Source of the DNA: Candidatus Falkowbacteria bacterium CG02_land_8_20_14_3_00_36_14
GTDB lineage: Bacteria > Patescibacteriota > Patescibacteriia > Patescibacteriales > UM-FILTER-36-11
Length of the DNA stretch: 11,124 nucleotides
Direction: 5' to 3'
Assembly: GCA_002781265.1 (NCBI GenBank)
Contig: PETS01000107.1
Span: 1 to 11,124, forward strand
Part shown: positions 1 to 7,500 of the stretch, one piece after another
Numbering within the stretch: the first letter of the stretch is position 1
Layout of the letters: each line of letters opens with the position of its first letter
The notes under the pieces: model-generated
Databases searched by the model: none
Told to the model about the DNA's origin: nothing
The model's input: only the letters and a program-made list of their open reading frames with translations
Program-made: the position numbers and the translations under genes

Positions 1-2200
1 CATCCCCGGACATATGGGCCGCCAGCCGCAGTTCAATCTGGGAATAATCCAAAGCTAATAACTTATACCCCCTTTTAGCTACAAATGCCTTACGGATTTC
101 ACGCCCTAATTCTGTTTTTATTGGTATATTCTGCAAATTCGGCTCGGTTGAAGACAAGCGTCCGGTGGCAGTTACCGCCTGATTATAGCTGGTATGAATA
201 CGCTCGGTTTTTTTATTTATTAATTCCGGCAGCGCTTTAATATAGGTATTATATAATTTTGATAATTCCCGATAGGATTGTATTAATTTGATAATCGGAT
301 GTAAGTCAATCATTTTAACAAGTTCATCGGCCGAAGTGGAAATGCCGGTCTTAGTCTTTTTAATTCCGTCTTTGGCAATGGCCATTTTTTCAAACAATAC
401 TACTTGTAATTGCTTAGGAGAATTAATATTAAACTTCTCTCCGGATGTTTTATATATCTTTTTTTCCAATTTTTTTATATCCAAAAAAACTTTTTTTCCC
501 AGACCGATTAATATTTTTTTATCCAAAGAAATGCCATTATCTTCCATCTTGGCTAAAATTGGAACTAAAGGCATTTCCATTTCTTTAAACAGCTTGGCTA
601 ATCCTTTGGCTTTAAGCTTATTTCTTAATTTATTTACCAGCCGGAAAGTAAAATCAGCGTCCTCGCAAGAATATAAATATAATTTTTCTATTTCTACCGC
701 GGAGAAAGTAATTTTATCCCAGCCCGTTCCTAATAAATCATCTTTGCTGATTTTTTCAAATCCTAATTCCGCGAATGTCAAATCATCAAGATTATGCTGG
801 CGAGTGCCAGGATTTAAAAGATAAGACGCGATCATAGTATCAAATTCTATTCCTGTGGCTTCTGTCCCGTTATTTTTTATAACTCTTATATCAAACTTTA
901 TATTATGCCCATATTTTTTAATTTTTTTATCGGTAAAAATCGGCTTTAATTCCTTCAACCATGGATTTTCTTGGCAATTATTATTTTCTTTATAATTAAA
1001 TAAATTGTTTACATCATCTTTTACTTTTTCATTTTTAATTTTTAATTTTAAATAATATGCCTCTCCAGCCTTCCATGAAAAACTTATGCCTAATAATTGG
1101 GCTGTGATTGGATCAAAAGACGATGTCTCCGTATCAAAAGCGAACGTTTTTTGTTTTTTTAATTTTAATAAAAATGATTTGAATTTTTTATCGTCGTCAA
1201 CTAATAGGTATTTAAATAATTTTTTATTTCTCTCAAATTTATCTTCCGAAGCTTCGGTGTAGGGAGATTTATCTCTCCCGCTTTTTTGTTTTATTACTTT
1301 CTTTCTTTTTTGCTTTTGTGTAATTTCCTGTACTCTCGGCAATAATGATTTAAATTCAAGCTCGGAAAAAAGTTTCACAATTTTTTCATTGTTAATATCC
1401 TTAAATAACGCCTCTTCCAGCTTAAAATCTACTTTTACATCAATTTTAATAGTAGCTAATTTTTTTGATAATATAGCGTCGTTTTTATATTTTTTTAATA
1501 ATTCCTTAGTTCTATCCTTTATCTTTTCCGAATCTATATTCTTATATACGCCTTCTAAAGTTTTGAAATCAAGCAATAAACCGATGGCGCCCTTTTCGCC
1601 GATTCCCTTGACCCCGGGAATATTATCGCTCGGATCTCCCCGCAGGGCCTTATAATCTATCATTTGCCGCGGAAGCAAATTAAAACGATTAAATACCGCC
1701 TGCTCGTCATAGACAACACTGTCGGAAATGCCTCTACTCAAGGTATAAACTTTGGTATGCTTATTCACCAATTGCAGGGTGTCTAAGTCGCCGGTTAATA
1801 TTATTTTTTCTATTTCTCCATCAACTTTATGGCAAATAGTGCCGATTAAATCATCAGCTTCAAAACCGCTCATTTCATAAATCGGAATATTAAAAGCTTT
1901 TACCACTTCTTTAACGCGCGGTATCTGCTTATATAATTCATCTGGCGCTTTAATTCTGGTGGCCTTATATTTTTCGTAAGCTATATGCCTGAATGTCGGC
2001 CCTTTCTTATCTAAAGTTAGAGCGATATATTCCGGCCTGAATTCGCGGATGGCCTTAATCAGCGCGGTGGTAAAGCCATAGACGGCGTTTACGACCTCGC
2101 CTTTTTTGGTGGCCATGGTGGGCGGCAAAGCATGAAAACTCCTGTGAATCAAGGCGTTTCCGTCAATAATAATTAATCTTCCATTTGTTTTTTTAACCAT
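1..2200 (-). CDS. polA: DNA polymerase I (5' nuclease, 3'-5' exonuclease, start of polymerase domain); C-terminus outside the window
   Basis: Family A DNA polymerase for Okazaki-fragment maturation and repair. Reading in from 2200 I see 733 codons in one uninterrupted frame. Residues 1-290 are the 5' nuclease: IIIDGNA at the start, FEADDLIGTI, TGDLDTLQLV, and GDPSDNIPGVKGIGEKGA near residue 189. A Lys-rich linker spans about 294-326. The 3'-5' exonuclease follows with all three motifs intact: FAFDTET (D356), HNIKFD (D437) and YSCED (Y510, D514), so proofreading should be active, unlike in several bacterial Pol I proteins that lost it. The polymerase domain shows TGRLSSTEPNLQNIP and motif A DYSQIELR (D718). 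Compared with the roughly 930-residue E. coli enzyme, about 200 residues (O-helix and motif C) lie beyond base 1. The start is the ATG at 2198-2200; there is no SD upstream, but a promoter is placed exactly for a leaderless message. Family assignment is very secure. Confidence 0.97.
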   Translation of the reverse strand, partial: MVKKTNGRLIIIDGNALIHRSFHALPPTMATKKGEVVNAVYGFTTALIKAIREFRPEYIALTLDKKGPTFRHIAYEKYKATRIKAPDELYKQIPRVKEVVKAFNIPIYEMSGFEADDLIGTICHKVDGEIEKIILTGDLDTLQLVNKHTKVYTLSRGISDSVVYDEQAVFNRFNLLPRQMIDYKALRGDPSDNIPGVKGIGEKGAIGLLLDFKTLEGVYKNIDSEKIKDRTKELLKKYKNDAILSKKLATIKIDVKVDFKLEEALFKDINNEKIVKLFSELEFKSLLPRVQEITQKQKRKKVIKQKSGRDKSPYTEASEDKFERNKKLFKYLLVDDDKKFKSFLLKLKKQKTFAFDTETSSFDPITAQLLGISFSWKAGEAYYLKLKIKNEKVKDDVNNLFNYKENNNCQENPWLKELKPIFTDKKIKKYGHNIKFDIRVIKNNGTEATGIEFDTMIASYLLNPGTRQHNLDDLTFAELGFEKISKDDLLGTGWDKITFSAVEIEKLYLYSCEDADFTFRLVNKLRNKLKAKGLAKLFKEMEMPLVPILAKMEDNGISLDKKILIGLGKKVFLDIKKLEKKIYKTSGEKFNINSPKQLQVVLFEKMAIAKDGIKKTKTGISTSADELVKMIDLHPIIKLIQSYRELSKLYNTYIKALPELINKKTERIHTSYNQAVTATGRLSSTEPNLQNIPIKTELGREIRKAFVAKRGYKLLALDYSQIELRLAAHMSGD

Positions 2201-2206
2201 ATTAAT

Positions 2207-2235
2207 ATTATGGCATTTTATAAATATTGTGTAAA
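2207..2235 (-). promoter_or_regulatory. polA promoter, predicted leaderless start
   Basis: On the minus strand TTTACA (2235-2230), a 17-bp spacer and CATAAT (2212-2207) form a good sigma70-type promoter. Exactly six bases separate the -10 box from the ATG, so the usual +1 falls on the A of the start codon at 2200. This explains the missing SD. Sequence-based prediction only. Confidence 0.6.
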
Positions 2236-2252
2236 ATTGCTTTTTAAATCTT

Positions 2253-2281
2253 TTGACATAATCAATTTTTATTTATAACAT
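2253..2281 (+). promoter_or_regulatory. Predicted promoter of the 74-aa gene, with inverted repeat at the start site
   Basis: A perfect -35 TTGACA (2253-2258), a 17-bp spacer and TAACAT (2276-2281) point towards the 74-aa gene and would give a leader of about 110 nt. A 7-bp inverted repeat, TAGTATT (2281-2287) and AATACTA (2300-2306), straddles the predicted start and could be an operator or a 5' hairpin. A second TATAAT at 2352-2357 lies nearer the gene but lacks a convincing -35. The promoter is divergent from that of polA. Confidence 0.45.
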
Positions 2282-2396
2282 AGTATTATATAAATATAAA
2301 ATACTAATTTTTGATCTTTAAATTTTATATACTGCCTATAGAAGCATGCTATATAATAAATATTTCAATATGACTTATTCATAAGGGGGAATAAAA

Positions 2397-2621
2397 ATGG
2401 AGGAAAAAATTAGTTTAATAAAAATAACCGAAAAAAATCCGATTAGAATAATAGTAAGGGCAGGCAAATTTATAATAACTTTTATTGATGACGAAAAAGG
2501 AGGTATAAGAGAAGAAAAATCAATATTATCAATAAAAGGAAAGGAAAGAGAAGCTAATCCATCAATAGATACTTTTTTAAAGGCTTATTATTTTGCTTTA
2601 AAAAAATTTAATTCAACCTAA
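2397..2621 (+). CDS. Small protein of unknown function, 74 aa
   Basis: I do not recognise the family. The product is small, basic and without a signal peptide or membrane segment. The first half alternates hydrophobic and charged residues in a beta-like pattern (IRIIVRAGKFIITFIDDEKGG), and the end (FLKAYYFALKKF) looks like an amphipathic helix. Reality as a gene is supported by an SD (AGGGGGA at 2384-2390, seven bases before the ATG), a TTGACA promoter upstream and a strong intrinsic terminator ten bases after the stop, making it a self-contained monocistronic unit. It is the only gene in the AT-rich left part with a clear SD. It lies between polA and the HUMPS gene with no evident functional link to either. 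A small regulator or binding protein is possible but unsupported. Confidence 0.7.
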   Translation: MEEKISLIKITEKNPIRIIVRAGKFIITFIDDEKGGIREEKSILSIKGKEREANPSIDTFLKAYYFALKKFNST

Positions 2622-2630
2622 CTTTTTCAT

Positions 2631-2657
2631 AGCCCATCCGAGTGATGGGCTTTTTTC
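2631..2657 (+). terminator. Intrinsic terminator of the 74-aa gene
   Basis: AGCCCATC (2631-2638) pairs perfectly with GATGGGCT (2644-2651) over a five-base loop, and the T-run continues to about 2657. The minus strand has no T-run, so it works on the plus strand only. The T-run merges into the -35 region of the next gene. Confidence 0.9.
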
Positions 2658-2658
2658 T

Positions 2659-2686
2659 TTTGCATTTAATAAAAATCGTATATAAT
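2659..2686 (+). promoter_or_regulatory. HUMPS-gene promoter, predicted leaderless start
   Basis: TTTGCA (2659-2664), a 16-bp spacer and a perfect TATAAT (2681-2686). Six bases separate the -10 from the ATG at 2693, so the expected +1 is the A of the start codon. No SD is present. The same geometry is seen at polA. Confidence 0.6.
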
Positions 2687-2692
2687 GTAATT

Positions 2693-3544
2693 ATGAACAA
2701 AGAATATAAGCTGAAACTTAATCTCAAAAAAAGATACCTACAAATCGCCTTAAACTCTACGCTGGATGAGGCCCATAAAATTATTAATTCACTTCCGATA
2801 AGCGACCGGATTATTATTGAAGCCGGAACGCCGCTGATAAAAAAATACGGAGAAATGGGTATTAGAAAAATAAAAGAATGGTATGGGCAAAAATTAACAG
2901 GTATTTCGGTTATAGGAAATCAAAACGATATTGCAGAATCCGAAGAACAAGAATTCGGTCCGGGCATTGATTTGCTAAAATTACTATTCAAAAGCTTTAT
3001 AAGTAAAAACTATCATCCTTCTATTGAGCCGAAAAAAACCGCTAATAATATTCCCCCTGGTAATTTCGAGCCGTACATAGTGGCTGATTTAAAAATGATG
3101 GACCGCGGCTCTACTGAAGTGGAAATTGCCGCTAATGCCGGGGCCAGCGCCGCTGTTGCCTTAGGAGCCGCGCCCATAGAATCATTGGACGTATTTATCG
3201 CCAATTGCGAAAATTTAGGCCTTGACTCCATGATAGACATGATGAACGTAGAATTTCCTTTATCAATATTAAGAAAATTAAAAAAAATCCCAACCGTAGT
3301 TATTCTCCACCGCGGAGTTGATGAAGAAAAATTTAATAAGGAAAAACAGCTTCCCCTGCATGAAATTAGAAGAATAAAAGGCAATTATGATATTATGATA
3401 GCAATCGCCGGCGGCGATTCTATCCGCGAAGTCCAGCGCGCTATGTTTAATGACGCTGACATCGCCGTTGTCTGGAAGCTTTTTTACAATAACTCCGGCG
3501 AAACCGCCAACCTGGCGGAACAATTTTTACAAGAGATAAAATAA
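2693..3544 (+). CDS. HUMPS/OMPDC-family protein, 3-hexulose-6-phosphate synthase-like, with internal insertion
   Basis: A 283-aa TIM-barrel protein resembling 3-hexulose-6-phosphate synthase, which condenses formaldehyde with ribulose 5-phosphate or runs in reverse to make pentose phosphate. Family signatures in order: LQIALNSTLDEA (16-27), IIEAGTPLIKKYG (E43), ADLKMMDRG with the catalytic D-x-K-x-x-D (D132, K134, D137), a Gly/Ala-rich strand AGASAAVALGAAP, DMMNVE (182-187), LHRGVDEE (H206, R207) and IAGGDS (238-243). Two oddities: the gap between TPLIK and VADLK is about 80 residues instead of about 22, an insertion near 67-125; and the phosphate-loop sequence usually read as VGR is VWK here (260-262). 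The usual family length is about 210 aa. The ATG at 2693 is chosen over an in-frame ATG at 2642, which lies inside the upstream terminator. No isomerase partner is in the window, so the exact substrate is uncertain; the family is secure. Confidence 0.85.
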   Translation: MNKEYKLKLNLKKRYLQIALNSTLDEAHKIINSLPISDRIIIEAGTPLIKKYGEMGIRKIKEWYGQKLTGISVIGNQNDIAESEEQEFGPGIDLLKLLFKSFISKNYHPSIEPKKTANNIPPGNFEPYIVADLKMMDRGSTEVEIAANAGASAAVALGAAPIESLDVFIANCENLGLDSMIDMMNVEFPLSILRKLKKIPTVVILHRGVDEEKFNKEKQLPLHEIRRIKGNYDIMIAIAGGDSIREVQRAMFNDADIAVVWKLFYNNSGETANLAEQFLQEIK

Positions 3545-3578
3545 AAACAGGGAAAAAATAATAGTCTGTCCCTGTTTT
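3544..3578. terminator. Bidirectional terminator between convergent genes
   Basis: AAAACAGGGA (3544-3553) pairs perfectly with TCCCTGTTTT (3569-3578), a 10-bp stem with a 15-base loop. T-rich DNA follows on both strands, so it can end both the HUMPS message (plus) and the slipin message (minus). The left arm begins at the last base of the HUMPS stop codon. Confidence 0.85.
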
Positions 3579-3594
3579 CATTTTATTTGTATAT

Positions 3595-4371
3595 TTATTT
3601 CTTTTTCTCTGTCTTCCCTTCTACCATCTTGGTAATAGCTTTAATGCCGTCATAAAATTCAATCGGCAGGCCGAAAATAACCGTCTTGGATGGATCAGGA
3701 TTTATTTTTTCTATGGTCTGCAATGTTCTTAAGGAAATGCCGCTCGGCACCGAACTTAAAACTTCCGCCGCTTTAGATAATTTTTCAGCGGCGGAATATT
3801 CACCTTCGGCCTGAATTATAACCGCTCTTCTCATTCTTTCCGCTTCCGCCTGCTTGGCCATAACGCGCTTCATATCGGCCGGCAATTCAATATCCTGCAT
3901 TTTAATATAAGAGACGTCAATTCCCCATGGATCCGTGGCCACATCCACCACTTTCTTTATTTCATCGGCAATCTTGTCCCGGCCCGAGAGCAGCACGTCT
4001 AATTCAACTTCGCCGATGATATCACGCAACGCCGCCTGCGCGTATAGAGCAACAGCATGCCTAAAATCCTGTATTTCCAATATCGCCTTTTCCGCATTAT
4101 CTACTTTAAAATAAACAACCGCGTTAATGCCTACGGTCACATTATCCTTGGTGATTACCTCCTGCTGGGGAATGTCCACGGTGGTAATACGCAAATCAAC
4201 TTTAAACATCCTTTGAATGCCGGGAAATATCCAGGTCAACCCTGGATTTCTAGTGCTGGTATATTTCCCCAAAGTTAAAATTACCCCCCTTTCATACTGG
4301 TCAACAATGCGCAAGCCGATAACTACTATCACAAAAGCTAAAATAAAAATAAACGATAAAAATCCTTCCAT
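3595..4371 (-). CDS. Stomatin-like SPFH-domain membrane protein (slipin family)
   Basis: A 258-aa slipin. One N-terminal hydrophobic segment (residues about 4-20) is followed by the charged RIVDQYERGVILTLGKY that opens the SPFH domain. Hallmarks include PGLTWIFPGIQ (43-53), VDLRITTVDIPQQEVITKDN (58-77), NAVVYFKV, ALRDIIGEVELDVLLSGRD (114-132) and the strongly conserved IELPADMKRVMAKQAEAER (161-179) before a helical, oligomerising region (about 165-205). Family members form membrane-anchored ring assemblies that scaffold membrane microdomains and often associate with a protease. Prokaryotic slipins are commonly paired with NfeD; no nfeD lies beside this gene, which is flanked by a terminator on one side and a divergent gene on the other. 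The start ATG at 4369-4371 has no SD, only an extended -10 close upstream. The Lys-rich tail is probably cytoplasmic. Confidence 0.93.
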   Translation of the reverse strand: MEGFLSFIFILAFVIVVIGLRIVDQYERGVILTLGKYTSTRNPGLTWIFPGIQRMFKVDLRITTVDIPQQEVITKDNVTVGINAVVYFKVDNAEKAILEIQDFRHAVALYAQAALRDIIGEVELDVLLSGRDKIADEIKKVVDVATDPWGIDVSYIKMQDIELPADMKRVMAKQAEAERMRRAVIIQAEGEYSAAEKLSKAAEVLSSVPSGISLRTLQTIEKINPDPSKTVIFGLPIEFYDGIKAITKMVEGKTEKKK

Positions 4372-4378
4372 AAATTTG

Positions 4379-4387
4379 TTTATAGCA
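4379..4387 (-). promoter_or_regulatory. Slipin promoter, extended -10, predicted leaderless or one-base leader
   Basis: On the minus strand TGC-TATAAA (4387-4379) is an extended -10 element. Seven bases separate it from the ATG, so transcription would begin at the ATG or one base before it. No convincing -35 is seen, which fits an extended -10 promoter. It overlaps one arm of the palindrome at 4384-4407. Confidence 0.45.
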
Positions 4388-4407
4388 TAATAAATAATTA
4401 TTATGCT
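4384..4407. repeat. Perfect palindrome in the divergent control region
   Basis: AGCATAATAA (4384-4393) and TTATTATGCT (4398-4407) are perfect 10-bp inverted arms around ATAA. The element lies just upstream of, and touches, the slipin -10 box, so a bound protein could control the slipin gene and perhaps the divergent large gene. Because the DNA is very AT-rich, chance is a real alternative. Confidence 0.4.
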
Positions 4408-4437
4408 TATAATTTAATAATTAATCCTATGCTTATA
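4402..4437 (+). repeat. Direct repeat TATGCTTATA, two copies 26 bp apart
   Basis: TATGCTTATA occurs at 4402-4411 and 4428-4437. The first copy overlaps the right arm of the palindrome. The pair sits in the 162-bp space between two divergent genes and may mark a regulator binding on the same helix face about every 2.5 turns; this is an inference. Confidence 0.3.
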
Positions 4438-4476
4438 TTTTAGCTAATAATAAAAAATATGGCAAATATTTTAATT

Positions 4477-4505
4477 TTGCTATTTTAAGATATTTTTGGT
4501 AAAAT
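4477..4505 (+). promoter_or_regulatory. Predicted promoter of the 1187-aa gene
   Basis: TTGCTA (4477-4482), a 17-bp spacer and TAAAAT (4500-4505) preceded by TGG, an extended -10. The leader would be about 22 nt, all A/T, with no SD before the ATG at 4534. A TATAAT at 4511-4516 is an alternative -10 giving an 11-nt leader. Confidence 0.4.
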
Positions 4506-4533
4506 AATAATATAATAAAAATTAATAAAAAAT

Positions 4534-7500
4534 ATGAAAGAAAATAATTTAAATTTAGATAAACCAATAACGGATGAAGAAGCCGAAAAAGCGGTGGATG
4601 GTGTTAATGATGCTGATAATGACGAAGAAATAAATAAATTATTTAACGGACAAGAAGCTGATAATTTATCGGGCAAAGATATTAAAGACCCCAATTATGA
4701 AATAAAAGTTAAAAAAGAAATTGAAAATTTACCTGATGAAAAAAGAAAAGAAATAAGTATTGGCCTTAATAATATAGGTTTTTTTGTCGAAGAAAAAAAA
4801 GATAGATTTTTTTCTAATATTTTTAAAAAAATTTCTAATAAATTTGACGAAAGAACTACGATGGGGAGATTTACTAAATCATTACATGAAAATATGGAAA
4901 GAGATGCAAACCAAGCTAGAAAAAATATAGAAAAAATAGAAGATGGAGAAAAAAAACATTTTTCAAACCTAGGACGCTTATCAGGTAATGTTTTAAAATA
5001 TGGAAGAATGGCAACTGATGTTGCCGGTTATACAGCTGGTTCATCTTTAAAGTATGTGATGATGGGAGGTATGATTTTTTCAAGAGGATCTGAAGCAGCT
5101 AAAGAAGCCCGGTTTAAAAACGAAAAAGTTATTAAAAAAACAAGGATAAAAAATATAAATCAAGCGGCTGAAGAAGCTTGGAGTGTTTACGAAAAAGCAA
5201 AAGAAAAAAACGATGAAGTTTCACATGAAGATTTAGAAAAAGCTTATCAACAAAATATTCCTAAAAATCTTTTAAATCGTTTATCAAAAAATCCAGAGCC
5301 GGGCACTGCCAGTAATATATTACAAAAAATTATAAAAAAACATATTGAATATTCAATAAATAATATTAATAATAAAATAAACGCAATTGATACAGATAAT
5401 AATCTATCAAAATTAAAAAAAGACGAAAAGAAAAATAAAATAATTAATAAATATTCAAAAAAGTTGAAAGATTTTGATAGAGTGGTGAGTCAATATGGAA
5501 CGGTTGATGAATTAGCAATGGGGGCAAAATATCTGGAAACAGGATCAAAAGCAGTTGTATATGGAATGATGGCCGAAACATTAACAATAACTGCCACAAA
5601 ATTATGGGAAAAATTACCTGATATATTAAGCCCTGATGAATTGGAAGCAGCTGATATTCAGGGAGTTCCTTCTGTAGCTGAAGAAAACTTAACTGAAAGT
5701 AATTTAAGCCAGGAAGATGCAATGATAAATGAAAGATTAAAATTTGCTGGGTTTAGGGGTGATATAAATAATATAGAAGAAATTAAAAAATGGGTTGAAG
5801 ATGAAATTAATACAAATGGCTTAGAACATATTAAAGAATTAGGATTGAAATCATTTGCCGAAGAAATTTCCAAGGCAAAAATTTTATATAATAATGCTTT
5901 ACATGAAAATTTATCTGGATTTAAAGATATGCAAGGAAATTCAATTGGTTATTCTGAATTTGATGAAATTAAAAATTTATCTGCGGAAGAAATTAATAAA
6001 CGCTTTCCTGAGCAAGGAACAAAAATATTTGAAGCTATAAAAAAAGTTAAACCATATGAAAATTTATACAATGACCAAATTAATGATTCCATTGAAACCA
6101 TAAAAGCAGACCAAAGGGCTATTGAACCAATGGCAAAAATATCTGAAAATGGCATGAGTATGCCAGAAGATCCAAATGCAATAACTGAAATTGCAGAAAA
6201 ATTTCCCATTACTGAAGGTGAGCCGAGTTTAGAGCAAGTGGAAATTATAAGGGGTTTGAAGAATGAATTTACTCTGCATTTGGGAAAAGGCGATGTGCCT
6301 CCGCAATTAGAAAAAGTGTTTCATATGATAGCCGTGGATTCTAGAAAAGATGTGCTGGGCGCTAATAACATGTTTGGAGAGGAAGAAGGCGCCAAAAGCT
6401 TGAATGTGGCGGCTAATCTAGTTAAGCTGTCTGAAAAAAGCACTGGCAGCGTGGCCGGCGTACCGGTTGAAGATTTTAGGCAAGCTGTTAATTATGATGA
6501 ATTGTCTGGCCGATTGGACATTAAAGACCATGTAAGATTTAATAGTATAATCGCAAAATTAAATGAACAATCTGATAAGCTTTGGGAAGATGGCAAACTA
6601 CAAAAAGGAGCGGTTGCTTACTTAAACGACATTAAGCATGATACTTGGAAAAAAATTGTAGACGCTGAGGGATTGGAAAAAGCTGAAGCATACAAAGGGC
6701 CTGGCGCGGCAATTGAAGAAACTTCTGCCCATGAAACTGTTCCCGCGGATGCGGAACATATTAAAGAATCGTTTATCAAAGCTAACGAGGCGATGCAAGC
6801 AAATTCTTCTGTCCATGAAATGATTGGGAAAACCTCTGGGCAAGAAGCAGAACCGCTCGATCATATTGATGTTCCCGCGAATAAGCCGGAATTAGCCGAT
6901 ACTATGGTTTATGGCGTAGCCGGGCATGATGAAATTAGCGATGAGCAAATTATGGATTTTGATAAAAGTAATCTAGTTCATGAAGCGGAAAGGGCTATGA
7001 CTAGAGCCGAGATAGAAACACCGGCAAATATTACTGAACAGACGAACCAGCCTCTAAGCGAGGAAGAAATAGTTGCCGGCTTTAAAAAACTGCCCGGAAC
7101 GGAATATACGACTAATGAACAATTATTTAAATTGAAAAACGATGTTGAAATTATTTTACAAAAATACCAGCAGCCGCTTCTCGGCTTGCATGACGTAGAA
7201 ATGAAAAAAAGCCTAGTCAGGCTAATTTATAATACCCATGATAAAGAAGCGCTTAATAAATTAGTTGGAAATAATTACAATACAGATGAATTTTCAGACA
7301 GAACGGTATATTATAATAAAAACGGTGATTTAAAAATAAACTTTAATAGAGGTTTTTTAAAAAAAGATGTAAATTTAATTATTGATAACGATGGAACTTT
7401 TTTTGTAAAAGGACCTAAGGAATTTTTATGGAATGGCGGGGAAAGAAAATTTATATCCGAAGAAGATTTAAAAAGCGCCGTAAAATTTATTAATCAAACC

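Noticed and set aside
288..824. Open plus-strand frame of 178 codons across the polA region
   Set aside because: It lies opposite the exonuclease and polymerase coding sequence of polA, whose motifs are unmistakable; the frame has no SD or family signature and arises from the A/T-rich codons on the other strand.
2370..2384. Four-codon frame (MTYS) just before the SD of the 74-aa gene
   Set aside because: Too short, no SD of its own; likely chance.
2642..2692. In-frame ATG at 2642 extending the HUMPS protein by 17 residues
   Set aside because: The extension would be encoded by the terminator stem and T-run and lies upstream of the TATAAT box; homologous sequence starts just after the ATG at 2693.
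3013..3523. Two minus-strand open frames inside the HUMPS gene
   Set aside because: They are opposite a well-supported conserved gene and have no start signals or recognisable features.
5444..6209. Minus-strand and alternative plus-strand frames inside the 1187-aa gene
   Set aside because: Leu/Ser/Phe-rich translations are typical antisense shadows of Lys/Glu/Asn-rich coding sequence; no SDs or promoters accompany them.
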